Shown piece after piece: positions 20,920 to 30,828 of a stretch of DNA of 64,000 bases. Each line of letters opens with the position of its first letter. Within the stretch, counting starts at the first letter, position 1. This DNA is from Streptomyces coacervatus. GTDB lineage: Bacteria; Actinomycetota; Actinomycetes; Streptomycetales; Streptomycetaceae. The DNA is taken from the NCBI RefSeq assembly GCF_029223485.1, contig NZ_JARHTP010000002.1, forward strand, positions 62,001-126,000, in the 5' to 3' direction. A program made the translations under genes and the position numbers. Below the pieces are notes generated by a model. That model was not told the origin of the DNA, made no database searches, and saw nothing but the letters and a program-made list of their open reading frames with translations.

Positions 20920-23130
20920 GTGGCCCTGCGTGACACCTCGCTCCCCGAGCCGTCCGGCCCGCTCACCCCCGGATGTGCGACCGCACCCGCCCTTGATCCC
21001 GGCGAACGCGAACGCCTGCTCTCCGGTCGCCATCACGACCCGCACGCGCTGCTGGGCGCCCACCCGGTGGCGGGCGGCATCGTGTTCCGGGCGCTGCGCC
21101 CGTACGCCCGCGCGGTGAGCGTCGTCGTCGACGGGGAGCGGCGCCCGCTGGCCTCGGAGGGCGACGGCCTGTTCTCCGGTGTGCTGCCCCTCGGCGCGAT
21201 CCCCGAGTACACGCTGCTGGTGCGGTACGCGGACGGTGAGCACGAGACGGCGGACCCGTACCGTTTTCTGCCCGCTCTCGGTGAGCTCGATCTCCACCTG
21301 ATCCATGAGGGCCGGCACGAGCAGCTGTGGAAGGCGCTCGGTGCCGAGCCGATGACGCACGAGGGTGTGACCGGGACCCGGTTCACCGTGTGGGCGCCGA
21401 ACGCCCAAGGGGTCCGGGTCGCCGGGGAGTTCACCTGCTGGGACGGGACGGCGCTGCCGATGCGGTCCCTGGGGTCCTCCGGGGTGTGGGAGCTGTTCGT
21501 GCCAGGCATCGGCGAGGGCGCCCGCTACAAGTTCGAGATCACGTCCCGGTACGGCGGCCGTTTCCTCAAGGCCGACCCGATGGCGCGGTACGCGGAGGTC
21601 CCGCCGGACACGGCGTCGATCGTGCACGCCTCGCACTACGAGTGGACAGACGCCGAGTGGATGGCGCACCGGGGTGACGTTCCCGTTCACGAGGCGCCCT
21701 TCTCGGTCTACGAGGTCCATCTCCCCTCCTGGCGACCAGGACTGACGTACCGTCAACTTGCTGAGGAACTGCCGTCGTACGTCAATGGCCTGGGATTCAC
21801 CCATGTCGAGCTCATGCCGGTCACCCAGCACCCGTTCGCCGGTTCCTGGGGGTATCAGGTCACCGGCTTCTACGCGCCGATGTCACGGCTGGGTACACCC
21901 GACGACTTCAAGTACCTGGTCGACGCCCTGCACCAGGCGGGCATCGGCGTGATCATGGACTGGGTGCCGGCCCACTTTCCCAAGGACGACTGGGCGCTGG
22001 CGCGGTTCGACGGGGATCCGCTGTACGAACCCGGGGACTCCCGGCGGGCCGAGCATCCGGACTGGGGGACCTACGAGTTCGACTTCGGGCGCATCGAGGT
22101 GCGCAACTTCCTTGTGGCGAACGCCGTTTACTGGTGCGAAGAGTTTCACATCGACGGCCTGCGGGTGGATGCCGTGGCCTCCATGCTCTACCTGGACTAC
22201 TCGCGCGACTCGGGCCAGTGGACGCCGAATGTGCACGGCGGGCGCGAGGACCTGGACGCGATGGCGTTCCTGCAGGAGATGAACGCGACCGTGTACCGGC
22301 GGGCGCCCGGTGTGGTGACCATCGCCGAGGAGTCGACGGCGTGGGACGGGGTCACGCGCCCCACCGACAGCGGCGGTCTGGGCTTCGGCCTGAAGTGGAA
22401 CATGGGGTGGATGCACGACTCGCTCGGCTATATGGAGCACGAGCCGGTGCACCGCAAGTACCACCACAACGAGATGACGTTCTCGATGGTGTACGCCTAC
22501 AGCGAGAACTACATTCTGCCCATCTCGCACGACGAAGTGGTGCACGGCAAGCAGGCGCTGGTGTCGAAGATGCCGGGCGACTGGTGGCAGCAGCGCGCCG
22601 ACCACCGGGCGTATCTGGGGTTCATGTGGGCCCACCCGGGCAAGCAGCTGCTGTTCATGGGTCAGGAGTTCGCCCAGGGTTCCGAATGGTCCCAGGCCCA
22701 CGGCCCGGACTGGTGGCTGGTCGATCCCGGTTACGGCGCCGAGCCCGATCACCGCGGGGTCAGGGACCTGGTGCGCGACCTCAACGCGGTGTACCGCTCG
22801 ACGCCCGCGCTGTGGCAGCAGGACACCCGGCCGTGCGGCTTCCAGTGGGTCATGGGGGACGCCGCCGAGGACAACGTCTTTGCGTTTCTGCGGTTCGCCG
22901 CCGACGGCAGCCCGCTGCTCGCGGTCTCCCACTTCTCCCCCGTCGTCCGCCACGACTACCGCCTCTGGGCGCCCGACGAGGTCCCCGCCTGGCGGGAGGT
23001 CCTCAACACCGACGCCGTGCGCTACGGCGGCGGCGGTGTCGCCAACCCGGACGACCTCAAGGTGGAGGAGGGAAGGATCACTCTCACCCTGCCGCCGCTC
23101 GCCACGGTCTGGCTGACTCCGCTGCTGTGA
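20920..23130 (+). CDS. glgB: 1,4-alpha-glucan branching enzyme GlgB
   Basis: 736-residue GH13_9 branching enzyme introducing alpha-1,6 links into the GlgE-made glucan. It has the actinobacterial N1 domain ([13 protein letters not shown]), a CBM48 domain ([20 protein letters not shown]), and a catalytic barrel with [17 protein letters not shown], the nucleophile region [18 protein letters not shown], acid/base [13 protein letters not shown] and the SHDEVVHGK motif. The C-terminal beta domain ends [14 protein letters not shown]. The GTG lies four bases after the maltokinase stop with AAGAGGAG upstream, so it is the last gene of a tight operon. Confidence 0.97.
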   Translation: MALRDTSLPEPSGPLTPGCATAPALDPGERERLLSGRHHDPHALLGAHPVAGGIVFRALRPYARAVSVVVDGERRPLASEGDGLFSGVLPLGAIPEYTLLVRYADGEHETADPYRFLPALGELDLHLIHEGRHEQLWKALGAEPMTHEGVTGTRFTVWAPNAQGVRVAGEFTCWDGTALPMRSLGSSGVWELFVPGIGEGARYKFEITSRYGGRFLKADPMARYAEVPPDTASIVHASHYEWTDAEWMAHRGDVPVHEAPFSVYEVHLPSWRPGLTYRQLAEELPSYVNGLGFTHVELMPVTQHPFAGSWGYQVTGFYAPMSRLGTPDDFKYLVDALHQAGIGVIMDWVPAHFPKDDWALARFDGDPLYEPGDSRRAEHPDWGTYEFDFGRIEVRNFLVANAVYWCEEFHIDGLRVDAVASMLYLDYSRDSGQWTPNVHGGREDLDAMAFLQEMNATVYRRAPGVVTIAEESTAWDGVTRPTDSGGLGFGLKWNMGWMHDSLGYMEHEPVHRKYHHNEMTFSMVYAYSENYILPISHDEVVHGKQALVSKMPGDWWQQRADHRAYLGFMWAHPGKQLLFMGQEFAQGSEWSQAHGPDWWLVDPGYGAEPDHRGVRDLVRDLNAVYRSTPALWQQDTRPCGFQWVMGDAAEDNVFAFLRFAADGSPLLAVSHFSPVVRHDYRLWAPDEVPAWREVLNTDAVRYGGGGVANPDDLKVEEGRITLTLPPLATVWLTPLL

Positions 23131-23288
23131 ACTGTCAACGCGGTACAGCCGTATACAGGGTTGATCATCACAGAACCGCAACTTCGCAGGATCCGGTCAC
23201 CATCCGCACTCACCTGGGCTAGATTCGACCACCGTCGACAACGGAACTCGTCGGCATGGTCACCCTCCGTACAGCTCAGGAGCAGCGC

Positions 23289-25196
23289 ATGCGCGACTTC
23301 GCCCTCGCTCCCCCCACCGTCTCGCCACTGACCGGCGGGCTGGCCGACAGCATCTTCGACACGGCAGCCCTCGATCCCACCCGGCCGATGCTCGCGCGCC
23401 GCCCCACCCCCTCCGCCACCACCTGGGAGGAGATGACTGCCGTAGAGGTGCGGGACGAGGTGGTGGATCTGGCCAAGGGGCTGGTCGCGTCCGGGATTTC
23501 GCCGGGCCACCGCGTCGCGATCATGGCGCGCACGCGGTACGAGTGGACGGTGCTCAGCCACGCCCTGTGGGCGGTCGGTGCCGAAGTCGTACCGCTCTAT
23601 CCCACCTCCTCGCGCGAGCAGGTGGAGTGGGTCCTGAGGGACGCCGGCTGCGTGGCCGTGGTGGTGGAGGACGAGCAGGCGGTGATGACGGTCGGCTCCG
23701 TGTGCGGGTCGCTGCCGCTGCTGCGCCACGTCTGGCAGTTGGACGCGGGAGCACTCAACGACCTGATGGAGCGCGGGCGGTTCATCCCGCTCGCCACCGT
23801 CGACTCGCTGCGCCGCATCGTGCTGCCGGACTCCACGGCCGCCATCAGCTACACCTCCGGCACCACGGGCCGGGCGCTGGGCTGTGCGCTCAGCCACCGC
23901 AACCTGGCGAGCGCCTGCGACACGCTGCTGGAGGGCTGGGGCCACACCGTGATCCCCCCGGGCGAGCAGCAGGCGTCGGTGCTCGCCTTCCTGCCCTTCT
24001 CGCATGTCTACGGCCTTCTGGTCCAGACCCTGTGCATTCGCGGCGGCATGGTGATGGCACACGAGCCCGACATGAGCGAGGAAGCGCTCTCGGCATCCCT
24101 GTGTTCCTTCCGCCCCACCTATCTCTGCGCGGTTCCCTCGCTCCTGGAGAAGATCTACAAGAACTTCCTGCGCACCGCCCAGGAGGCGGGCCGCGGGGCA
24201 CTGTTCGAGCGGGCCGCGGACACGGCGCGGGACTTCGCCGCGGCGCTGGAGCGGCAACGGCTCGGCGGCGGTTCGGGTCCCGGTTTCGATCTGCGGCTGC
24301 AACACGCCCTGTTCGAGCGGACGGTGTACCGCAAACTGCGCGCGGCGATCGGCGGCAGGGTGCTCCGGGCGACGTCCGGCGGCTCGTCCCTCAGCCGCGA
24401 ACTCTCCCTCTTCTACGAGGGCATCGGAATCTACGTCAACGACGGGTACGGCCTCACCGAGGCCGCCGGCGGCGTCACCGCGCAGCCGCTGGGCCGGGAG
24501 ATGTCGGGAACCGTCGGGCAGGCGCTGCCCGGCAACGACCTCATGGTGGCCGACGACGGGGAGATCCTGGTCCGCGGGCCCTCGGTGTTCCATGGCTACA
24601 TCAACGCCGAGGCGGCGACGCGGGCCGTCCTGCGCGGCGGCTGGCTGGCCACCGGGGATCTCGGACGGATCGACTCGCAGGGCTATCTGACGATCACCGG
24701 CCGCAAGAAGGACATCATCGTCACCAGCAGCGGCAAGAATGTCGCCCCGGCCGCCCTGGAGCAGCGGCTCAGGATGCATCCGCTGATCCACCAGGCGGTC
24801 GTCGTCGGCGACAACCGCCCCTGTGTGGGGGCGCTGATCACCCTGGATCCGAAGTTCCTGGCGTACTGGCGCGGCTCCCTGTCGCTGCAGAGCGACATGC
24901 CGAGCCGGGAGGCCCGTGAGGAGAATGCGCTGCGGGAGGAGATCGGGCGTGCCGTGGCCGCGGCCAACAGTGCCGTGTCGCGCTCGGAGTCGATCCGGGT
25001 CTTCAGGGTGCTGTCGGAGCAGTTCGACATGTCCAACGGGCTCATGACGCCGTCCATGAAGCTGCGCCGGGACGAGATCGTGCGGCACTACGCGTTCGAG
25101 ATCGACGCGATGTACCAGGCACGCACGCGTGCTCCGCGGCAGACCGTGCCGGACGAGCTGTCGAGCTGGGACGAGGCGGACAACGTGTTCCGCTGA
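23289..25196 (+). CDS. Long-chain acyl-CoA synthetase (AMP-binding enzyme)
   Basis: 635-residue ANL-superfamily ligase activating fatty acids to acyl-AMP and then acyl-CoA. Motifs: P-loop YTSGTTGRALGC, FLPFSHVYGLL, GYGLTEAAGGV and the hinge/C-terminal GDLGRIDSQGYLTITGRKKDIIVTSSGKNV, with the C-terminal Lys region MKLRRDEIVRHY. ATG at 23289 is preferred to one at 23256: AGGAG lies seven bases before it and MRDFALAPP is the usual family start. A TAGATT -10 at 23220 could drive it. It is separate from the glgB operon (125-base gap); membrane lipid or storage lipid roles are both possible. Confidence 0.92.
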   Translation: MRDFALAPPTVSPLTGGLADSIFDTAALDPTRPMLARRPTPSATTWEEMTAVEVRDEVVDLAKGLVASGISPGHRVAIMARTRYEWTVLSHALWAVGAEVVPLYPTSSREQVEWVLRDAGCVAVVVEDEQAVMTVGSVCGSLPLLRHVWQLDAGALNDLMERGRFIPLATVDSLRRIVLPDSTAAISYTSGTTGRALGCALSHRNLASACDTLLEGWGHTVIPPGEQQASVLAFLPFSHVYGLLVQTLCIRGGMVMAHEPDMSEEALSASLCSFRPTYLCAVPSLLEKIYKNFLRTAQEAGRGALFERAADTARDFAAALERQRLGGGSGPGFDLRLQHALFERTVYRKLRAAIGGRVLRATSGGSSLSRELSLFYEGIGIYVNDGYGLTEAAGGVTAQPLGREMSGTVGQALPGNDLMVADDGEILVRGPSVFHGYINAEAATRAVLRGGWLATGDLGRIDSQGYLTITGRKKDIIVTSSGKNVAPAALEQRLRMHPLIHQAVVVGDNRPCVGALITLDPKFLAYWRGSLSLQSDMPSREAREENALREEIGRAVAAANSAVSRSESIRVFRVLSEQFDMSNGLMTPSMKLRRDEIVRHYAFEIDAMYQARTRAPRQTVPDELSSWDEADNVFR

Positions 25197-25437
25197 ACGC
25201 CCTGAACACATAGTCGCCACTTCCTGTGCAGTACGTGATCCAAAACGTTCACTCCTGACCGGTGCGTTTCGGCACGCGGACGGGCATCGTGGTGCTCGAC
25301 GCGTTCGTCTGCCTGCCGCACCCAGCTGGCGGAACGGCTGAGGGCACGGTGGGATCGATGTGGTGCAAGCAGCGATCCAGGGCATGCGAAGGGCGTTGGA
25401 TGCAGACCGCCTGGAGCCGCAGAGAGGGATGAACACC

Positions 25438-26805
25438 GTGACACGACCCAGGATCCTGGTGGTTGGCGCAGGTTTCGCCGGCGTGGAGTGCGTACGCCGG
25501 CTGGAGCGGAAACTTGCGCCCGACGAAGCGGACGTCACCCTGGTGACGCCGTTCGCCTACCAGCTCTATCTGCCGCTGCTGCCCCAGGTCGCCTCCGGCG
25601 TGCTGACGCCCCAGTCGATCGCGGTCTCGCTGCGGCGCAGCAAGAAGTACCGCACCCGGATCATTCCGGGCGGAGCCATCGGCGTCGACCTGAAGTCCAA
25701 GGTCTGCGTCATCCGCACCATCACCGACCAGATCGTGAACGAGCCGTACGACTACATCGTGCTGGCCCCCGGCAGCATCACCCGCACCTTCGACATCCCG
25801 GGGCTCACCGAGCACGCGTACGGCATGAAGACCCTTGCCGAGGCCGCCTACATCCGCGACCACGTCATCTCCCAGCTGGACCTGGCCGACGCCAGCGACG
25901 ACCCGGCGGAGCGCGCCTCGCGCCTGCAGTTCGTGGTGGTCGGCGGCGGGTATGCCGGCACCGAGACCGCCGCCTGTCTGCAGAAGCTGACGCATGCCGC
26001 GGTCAAGCGCTATCCGCGCATCGACCCGGCGCTGATCAAGTGGCATCTCATCGACATCGCCCCGAAGCTGATGCCGGAGCTGGGCGACAAGCTCGGCCGC
26101 AGCGCGCAGGAGATCCTGAAGCGGCGCGGCATCGACGTGTCGCTGGGCGTCTCCATCGAGAAGGCGGGCCCCGAGGAGGTCACCTTCACCGACGGCCGGG
26201 TGGTGCCCACCCGCACCCTGATCTGGACCGCCGGCGTCGTCGCCAGCCCCCTCATCGCCACCCTCGGCGCGGAGACGGTCCGCGGCCGGCTCGCGGTGAA
26301 CGCCGAGATGAACCTGCCCGGCAACGACGGGGTCTTCGCGCTGGGCGACTCCGCGGCCGTGCCCGACAAGGCCAAGGGCCAGGAGGACGCCGTCTGCCCG
26401 CCCACGGCCCAGCATGCGATGCGGCAGGGCAGGGTCGTCGCGGACAATGTCGTGGCGACGCTGCGCAACCAGCCGCTGACCCCGTACGTCCACAAGGACC
26501 TCGGTCTCGTCGTCGACCTCGGCGGCACGGACGCCGTCTCCAAGCCGCTCGGCATCGAACTGCACGGCCTGCCCGCCCAGTTCGCCGCCCGTGGCTATCA
26601 CTGGTGGGCGCTGCGCACCAATGTCGCCAAGGTCCGGGTGGCGACGAACTGGACGCTCAACGCCGTCGCCGGAGACGATTTCGTCCGCACCGGCTTCCAG
26701 GCCCGCAAGCCCGCCAAGCTCAAGGATTTCGAGTACACCGACGCCTACCTGACGCCGGAACAGGTGCGGGCCCATGTCGAGGGGACGGACGGGAAGGAGA
26801 CATGA
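25438..26805 (+). CDS. Type II NADH dehydrogenase-like FAD oxidoreductase
   Basis: 455-residue two-dinucleotide-binding flavoprotein of the Ndh-2 family, transferring electrons from NADH to quinone without proton pumping at the membrane surface. FAD motif ILVVGAGFAGVECVRRL at the N-terminus, YQLYLPLLPQVASG and VLAPGSITRTFDIPG, the NADH motif FVVVGGGYAGTETAACL, the second FAD motif VFALGDSAAVPDKAKG, and PPTAQHAMRQGR. The C-terminal amphipathic region follows. GTG at 25438 is favoured because GAGAGG sits ten bases upstream; an ATG at 25429 is alternative. The stop codon overlaps a 13-codon Cys-rich mini-ORF. Bases 25197-25437 show no other feature. Confidence 0.9.
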   Translation: MTRPRILVVGAGFAGVECVRRLERKLAPDEADVTLVTPFAYQLYLPLLPQVASGVLTPQSIAVSLRRSKKYRTRIIPGGAIGVDLKSKVCVIRTITDQIVNEPYDYIVLAPGSITRTFDIPGLTEHAYGMKTLAEAAYIRDHVISQLDLADASDDPAERASRLQFVVVGGGYAGTETAACLQKLTHAAVKRYPRIDPALIKWHLIDIAPKLMPELGDKLGRSAQEILKRRGIDVSLGVSIEKAGPEEVTFTDGRVVPTRTLIWTAGVVASPLIATLGAETVRGRLAVNAEMNLPGNDGVFALGDSAAVPDKAKGQEDAVCPPTAQHAMRQGRVVADNVVATLRNQPLTPYVHKDLGLVVDLGGTDAVSKPLGIELHGLPAQFAARGYHWWALRTNVAKVRVATNWTLNAVAGDDFVRTGFQARKPAKLKDFEYTDAYLTPEQVRAHVEGTDGKET

Positions 26806-26843
26806 GCCGGTGCGCACGCTGCGGTCACGTCGTGCCATGCTGA
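26802..26843 (+). CDS. Candidate 13-residue Cys-rich mini-ORF
   Basis: ATG (overlapping the preceding TGA as ATGA) followed by 12 codons and TGA encodes MSRCARCGHVVPC. It has a strong ribosome site GGAAGGAGA five bases upstream. The peptide carries a zinc-knuckle-like CxxCGHxxxC arrangement. Translation coupled to the dehydrogenase would be efficient. It could be a genuine metal-binding microprotein, a leader-type regulator for the downstream FUSC gene, or chance. Confidence 0.35.
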   Translation: MSRCARCGHVVPC

Positions 26844-26883
26844 GAGACGGATCATGACGTGAAGCGGGAGTGAGTACGGCGGC

Positions 26884-29124
26884 GTGAGGGCAGTGGGAGG
26901 GTCGGTCCGGGCACGGCTGCGCGATCTCGTCGCGGCCTCCGATCCCGGACTGCTGCGCCTGGCCGCGGGCCTGAGAACGGTGGGCGCCATCGCCCTCACG
27001 CTGGCCGTGCTTTCCCTGCTGGGCGCCGACGTGCGCCATCTGGTGGCGGGGGCCATCGCGGCGATGGTCTCCACCTTCGCCATCCGGGAGAAGCAGCGGG
27101 GCCAACAGGCCGTCACGCTGGCGCTGGGCCTGCCGGTGGCGCTGGCCTCCGTGTCGCTGGGCGCGGTCCTGCACTCCCGGGTGGTGGGCGGTGACCTCTT
27201 CTTCGTCGCCCTGATCTTCTGCGCCGTCTACGCCCGCCGCTTCGGCGACCGCGGCACCGCGCTCGGGCTGATCGGCTTCCAGGTCTACTTCATGTCCCTG
27301 TTCGTCGGCGCCACCGTGTCGGGGCTGCCGCAGCTGTGGGGCGTCGTCGCCGTCGCCGTCGCGTCCAGCGCCGTGGTGCGCTTCGCGCTGGTACCCGAGA
27401 CGCCCGCGGGGATCCTGCAGCGGCTGCGCGAGGCCTTCCGCGCCCGGCTGGCGCAGCTCGTGACCGCACAGCTCGCTCTCCTCGACGCCGGGCCGGAGGA
27501 GATCGACAAGGCGGTTGAGGACGTACGGGACGGCACCGCGCGCCTGCACGAGACGGCCATGATGATCCAGGGGCGGCTGGAGGAGGGCACCGCCGACGAG
27601 GCCGTGGCACGGCTCGTGCAGCGCCGCATCGCGGACGCCGAGATCGCCGCCGAGCGCCTCGGACTGCTGCTGCTGACCGCGCGCAGCGCCGAGCGGGCGG
27701 ACACGCTGACCCTGCATCTGCCGGGCGCGCCCGTCCCGCCGGGCGGCCCGCTGCCCGTACAGGACGAGTCGACGGCAATGCTGCGCCGAGATCTGGAGGC
27801 GCTGCGCCTGCTGGTCCTGCGGCCCGTCTCCGAGGACCTGGGAACCGGCCTGGCCCATCTGCGCAACCGGCTCCTCGGCTACCGGGACGAGGAGAACCTG
27901 CCGAAGGCGTCCCCTGGGGTGCAGGACGTGTTCCGGGGCATCGGCGAGGCCGCCCGTGCGGTGCTCGGGCTGCGGATCGCGCTCGGCGGGCCGCAGGACG
28001 ACGCGGACGACACCCCGTCGACGGCCCGCTCACGGGAGGAATTGGACGCCGAGGACGCGGCGATCGACGCGGGCGAGGAGGCCGAGGAGACGGCGGCGGG
28101 GCTGGAGCGGCCCACCACGCGCGCTGCCGTGCAGGTCGCGGTGGGGTCGGCGCTGGCCATCGTCGGCGGTGAGTTCCTCTCCAGCCAGCGCTGGTACTGG
28201 GCCGTGCTGACCTGCTGGATCGTGTTCATCAACACCGCCTCGACGGGCGAGATCCTCGTCAAGGGCTATCGGCGGCTGGTGGGCACCGTGCTTGGGGTCG
28301 TCGCCGGTCTGCTGCTCGCGGGCCTGGTCGGGCACCACACCTGGACGGCGTTCGCGCTGGTGCTGCTGTGCGTGTTCGCGATGTTCTACACGGCCCCGCT
28401 GTCGTACACGCTGATGTCCTTCTTCGTCACCGCCGCGCTGGGCGTGCTGTACACCCTGCTGCACACCTACAGCCTGTCGGTGCTGGTGGTGCGGGTGGAG
28501 GAGACGGCGCTCGGGGCGGCCTGCGGGATCATCGCGGCGGCGTTCGTCCTGCCGGTGCACACGGACCGCCGTACCAACGACCTTCTCGTCACCGTGCTGG
28601 ATCGGCTCGCAGACGTCACCGAGGCCGCCGTCGACCAGCTCAGCGGCGGGGACCCGGCCGAACTCCTCGACAAGGCGCGCGACCTGGACCAGGCGCTGGC
28701 CGACCTGCGCACCGCCACCCAGCCGCTCACCCACCCGGTCACCCCGATGCGGACGCGGCGCAACACCGCCCGCTACGTCGTCGCACTGCTGGAGACCTGC
28801 GCGTACCACGCGCGTTCGCTGGCCGCGATGGCCGAGCTGCTGCCCACGCATCCCTCGATCGCCGCGGATCCCCGGCTACGGCGGGCCGGGAAGCGCATCC
28901 TCGGCAACATCGGGGTGATCTCCGCGCGCGTCGCGGACGAGCGGGCCCTGGCCGAGGTCGAGACGGGGGCGAGCATCGCGTCCCTCCTGGAGGCCGACCT
29001 GCCCGGCGGCTCGCGCTACGGCCGCATCACCGACCGGGTACTACGGCATCTGCAGCGCCTCGACGAGGCGGTGGTGGGCCTGGCCCGGCCGCTGAAGGTG
29101 CCGGTGGCGGCGCCGAAGCGGTGA
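26884..29124 (+). CDS. FUSC-family membrane protein (aromatic-acid-exporter-like)
   Basis: 746-residue membrane protein with two sets of transmembrane helices, about residues 25-165 and 410-560, each followed by a long soluble, helical region. This is the fusaric-acid-resistance-protein-like layout: the second set includes RWYWAVLTCWIVFINTASTG, GYRRLVGTVLGVVAGLL and the GAACGIIAAAFVLPVHTDRR stretch. Family members export aromatic acids or similar compounds, but the actinobacterial ones are not characterised. GTG start with GCGGGAG upstream. It follows the NADH dehydrogenase by 78 bases and converges with the next gene. Confidence 0.85.
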   Translation: MRAVGGSVRARLRDLVAASDPGLLRLAAGLRTVGAIALTLAVLSLLGADVRHLVAGAIAAMVSTFAIREKQRGQQAVTLALGLPVALASVSLGAVLHSRVVGGDLFFVALIFCAVYARRFGDRGTALGLIGFQVYFMSLFVGATVSGLPQLWGVVAVAVASSAVVRFALVPETPAGILQRLREAFRARLAQLVTAQLALLDAGPEEIDKAVEDVRDGTARLHETAMMIQGRLEEGTADEAVARLVQRRIADAEIAAERLGLLLLTARSAERADTLTLHLPGAPVPPGGPLPVQDESTAMLRRDLEALRLLVLRPVSEDLGTGLAHLRNRLLGYRDEENLPKASPGVQDVFRGIGEAARAVLGLRIALGGPQDDADDTPSTARSREELDAEDAAIDAGEEAEETAAGLERPTTRAAVQVAVGSALAIVGGEFLSSQRWYWAVLTCWIVFINTASTGEILVKGYRRLVGTVLGVVAGLLLAGLVGHHTWTAFALVLLCVFAMFYTAPLSYTLMSFFVTAALGVLYTLLHTYSLSVLVVRVEETALGAACGIIAAAFVLPVHTDRRTNDLLVTVLDRLADVTEAAVDQLSGGDPAELLDKARDLDQALADLRTATQPLTHPVTPMRTRRNTARYVVALLETCAYHARSLAAMAELLPTHPSIAADPRLRRAGKRILGNIGVISARVADERALAEVETGASIASLLEADLPGGSRYGRITDRVLRHLQRLDEAVVGLARPLKVPVAAPKR

Positions 29125-29130
29125 CCGTCC

Positions 29131-29562
29131 TCAGAAGTCGGTGGGCAGATCGCTGACCTCCGCGATGCCGCGCAGCTCCTCGTTCTGCCGGTGCCGTTCC
29201 AGGATGTAGTCGGCGATCTCGCCCAGCCGCGCCGGGTCGGACGCGGTGTCCGCGTCGGTGATCACTCTGATCGGGCCGGTCTCCTCGAGGTCGATCTCGA
29301 CGACCTCGTTGTCCAGCCGGCCGGTGACGGCGGCGGCGATGACCAGGGCGGCCTCGTCACGGACCTCCTGGGACAGCCCGTCCCCGTGGTCCCCGTCGAG
29401 CGCGAAGTCCAGCGCGGGCAGGCGCTGTTCGTCGAGGGCCCGCAGGACCGGTTCGACCACGCCGAGCAGCTGCCGGTAGTTCTCCGTGTCCATCGAGGTG
29501 CGCAGGAAACCGAGGTAGAGGTCGACGGGCCGGTGCTCCGGTGGAAACTCGGATTCGCTCAT
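29131..29562 (-). CDS. Hypothetical acidic protein
   Basis: 143 residues, strongly acidic, no membrane segment. It starts MSESEFPPEHRPVDLYLGFL and contains EETGPIRVITDADTASDP and ADYILERHRQNEELRG. No family recognised. The ATG at 29562 is chosen over one 51 bases further upstream because the extra segment is low in conserved character and overlaps the likely promoter. It converges with the FUSC gene and lies after the HATPase gene on the same strand. Confidence 0.65.
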   Translation of the reverse strand: MSESEFPPEHRPVDLYLGFLRTSMDTENYRQLLGVVEPVLRALDEQRLPALDFALDGDHGDGLSQEVRDEAALVIAAAVTGRLDNEVVEIDLEETGPIRVITDADTASDPARLGEIADYILERHRQNEELRGIAEVSDLPTDF

Positions 29563-29655
29563 CCGGTCCGTGTTCCCCGAGATCCGCGCGTCAGACGCCG
29601 CGGCGGCGAACACCTGCCGGCCTCGCGAGAGCAGACGCCGCCTCGTGGCGGGCGT

Positions 29656-30099
29656 TCAGCGGAAGGCGACCACGGCGGTGATGCACTTGCCGCCGGCGGG
29701 CAGTGCGGACACGCGCACATCGCGAGCCAGCCGGCAGACGATGGGCCAGCCGTGGCCGCCCACGCCCCCTCGTCGTCGCGGGTCGGCGGGCTGCCTGGTC
29801 ACGGGCCGTCGGTCGCTGCGGTCGCTCACCGAGACGCGCACGCCCGTTGCGAGGACGTCGACACGGAAGTCCGTGACGCCGCCGCCGTGCAGGATGGCGT
29901 TGGTCGTCAGCTCGGTGGCGACGAGCAGGGCATCCCCCAGGGCCTCCGTGTCGCACTGTGTGTGGGTGGCCCGGCAGCGCTCGGCGACCGCTCGCTCGAC
30001 CGCCCTTCGCGCCTCGGCCGGTCTGCACGACCGCGGCGGCCCGGTCCGCTGCGCGCCCGGCCGCCCGAGGACGGATTCGGTCCTGTGCTCCTCGCACAT
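29656..30099 (-). CDS. RsbW-like anti-sigma factor / ATP-binding protein
   Basis: 147-residue single-domain HATPase_c_2 protein. N-box LLVATELTTNAILHGGG, then a G1-like DRSDRRPV and the C-terminal GGHGWPIVCRLARDVRVSAL. Streptomyces has dozens of such proteins that bind sigma factors or anti-anti-sigma factors; the partner cannot be inferred here. The ATG at 30099 has GGAG at about 10 bases. The upstream 232 bases to the next divergent gene contain no other recognisable element. Confidence 0.85.
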   Translation of the reverse strand: MCEEHRTESVLGRPGAQRTGPPRSCRPAEARRAVERAVAERCRATHTQCDTEALGDALLVATELTTNAILHGGGVTDFRVDVLATGVRVSVSDRSDRRPVTRQPADPRRRGGVGGHGWPIVCRLARDVRVSALPAGGKCITAVVAFR

Positions 30100-30331
30100 C
30101 GCCTGGCTCCCTGATAGGTCCTGACATGAGATGAAGTACGCGGCCGCCGCGATCCGGGCAGGCGACTCCCGGACACGGCTGTCCCCGGCCCGTTCGCAGC
30201 GAATCCGCCTGCCGCTGCGCGAGCACCGCAGATCTCCCCTCCTCGGATCACCTGCGCGGGCGCTGCCAAACCTCCCCGTCGAAAGTCCGTGCACCGGCCA
30301 TCGGGGCGCGCAATGGGGGTACGCGGATGTC

Positions 30332-30574
30332 ATGACCGATGTCGTGGACTCAGACGAGCTGCTGCGGCGCATCCGGCGTGCGCGTGCCTTCGCTCAGCAG
30401 GAGGAGCGGACGTGGCGGGCACGGGGCGACGGCCTGCGGGCGAGCGATCCGGAGGCGGCGCGCGAGGCCGCAGTACGCACGCTGGCCTACGAGGCCGTCC
30501 TCAGGGTGCTGGACGAGATCCTGACCCCCGGCCGGCACCCCGAACCGGGCCACAGAGTGAAACCGGTCACTTGA
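30332..30574 (+). CDS. Small hypothetical helical protein
   Basis: 80 residues, mostly charged helix: MTDVVDSDELLRRIRRARAFAQQEERTWR, then EAAREAAVRTLAYEAVLRVLDEIL. No family recognised. Codon bias matches neighbours. A GGGTG-N7-CACCC stem lies 10 bases after its stop and may limit readthrough into the structured RNA downstream. Confidence 0.6.
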   Translation: MTDVVDSDELLRRIRRARAFAQQEERTWRARGDGLRASDPEAAREAAVRTLAYEAVLRVLDEILTPGRHPEPGHRVKPVT

Positions 30575-30621
30575 CCGGGTTTCGGGTGACCAAAACACCC
30601 GCAGATGGTTTACGGTTCATC

Positions 30622-30709
30622 CATACGTGGTGACGGAGTGGACCGTACCGTCCTCCGACGCCACCGCTTACGGCCCTGGCTGGCCTCCCCCGTCCAGCCA
30701 GGGCTTTTT
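30622..30709 (+). ncRNA. Candidate structured small RNA ending in a strong terminator
   Basis: Between two genes, a TGACCA/18 bases/TACGGT promoter-like pair (30587-30592, 30611-30616) precedes a segment that can fold into a GTGG...CCAC outer stem enclosing CGGAG/CTCCG and GGAC/GTCC inner pairings, followed at once by an 11-bp terminator hairpin with a C-rich loop and TTTTT. No start codon/ribosome site reading fits. Two hairpins with a C-rich loop recall the actinobacterial 6C RNA, but the first loop lacks a run of six C, so it is not called as 6C. Predicted length about 88 nt. Confidence 0.45.
30673..30709 (+). terminator. Rho-independent terminator
   Basis: Perfect 11-bp stem GCCCTGGCTGG / CCAGCCAGGGC with a 10-base C-rich loop, followed by five T (30705-30709). 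It is the only canonical T-tailed terminator seen in the window. Confidence 0.9.
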
Positions 30710-30828
30710 CATGTCTTCGGGGTTCTCGGCGGGAACTGCCGTCCGCCGAGGTGCTCGGGGCGGCCGCAGCGGCTGAAATGGGCGTAGGGAAAGCACCGGA
30801 ACCGATCCTCGGCGAGGAGCCCCGCGTC

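Noticed and set aside
25245..25300. SigB-type promoter before the NADH dehydrogenase
   Set aside because: GTTT and GGGCAT occur but with only 12 bases between them.
30622..30709. Firm 6C RNA assignment
   Set aside because: Only one C-rich loop is present and the location does not help; left as an unnamed candidate RNA.
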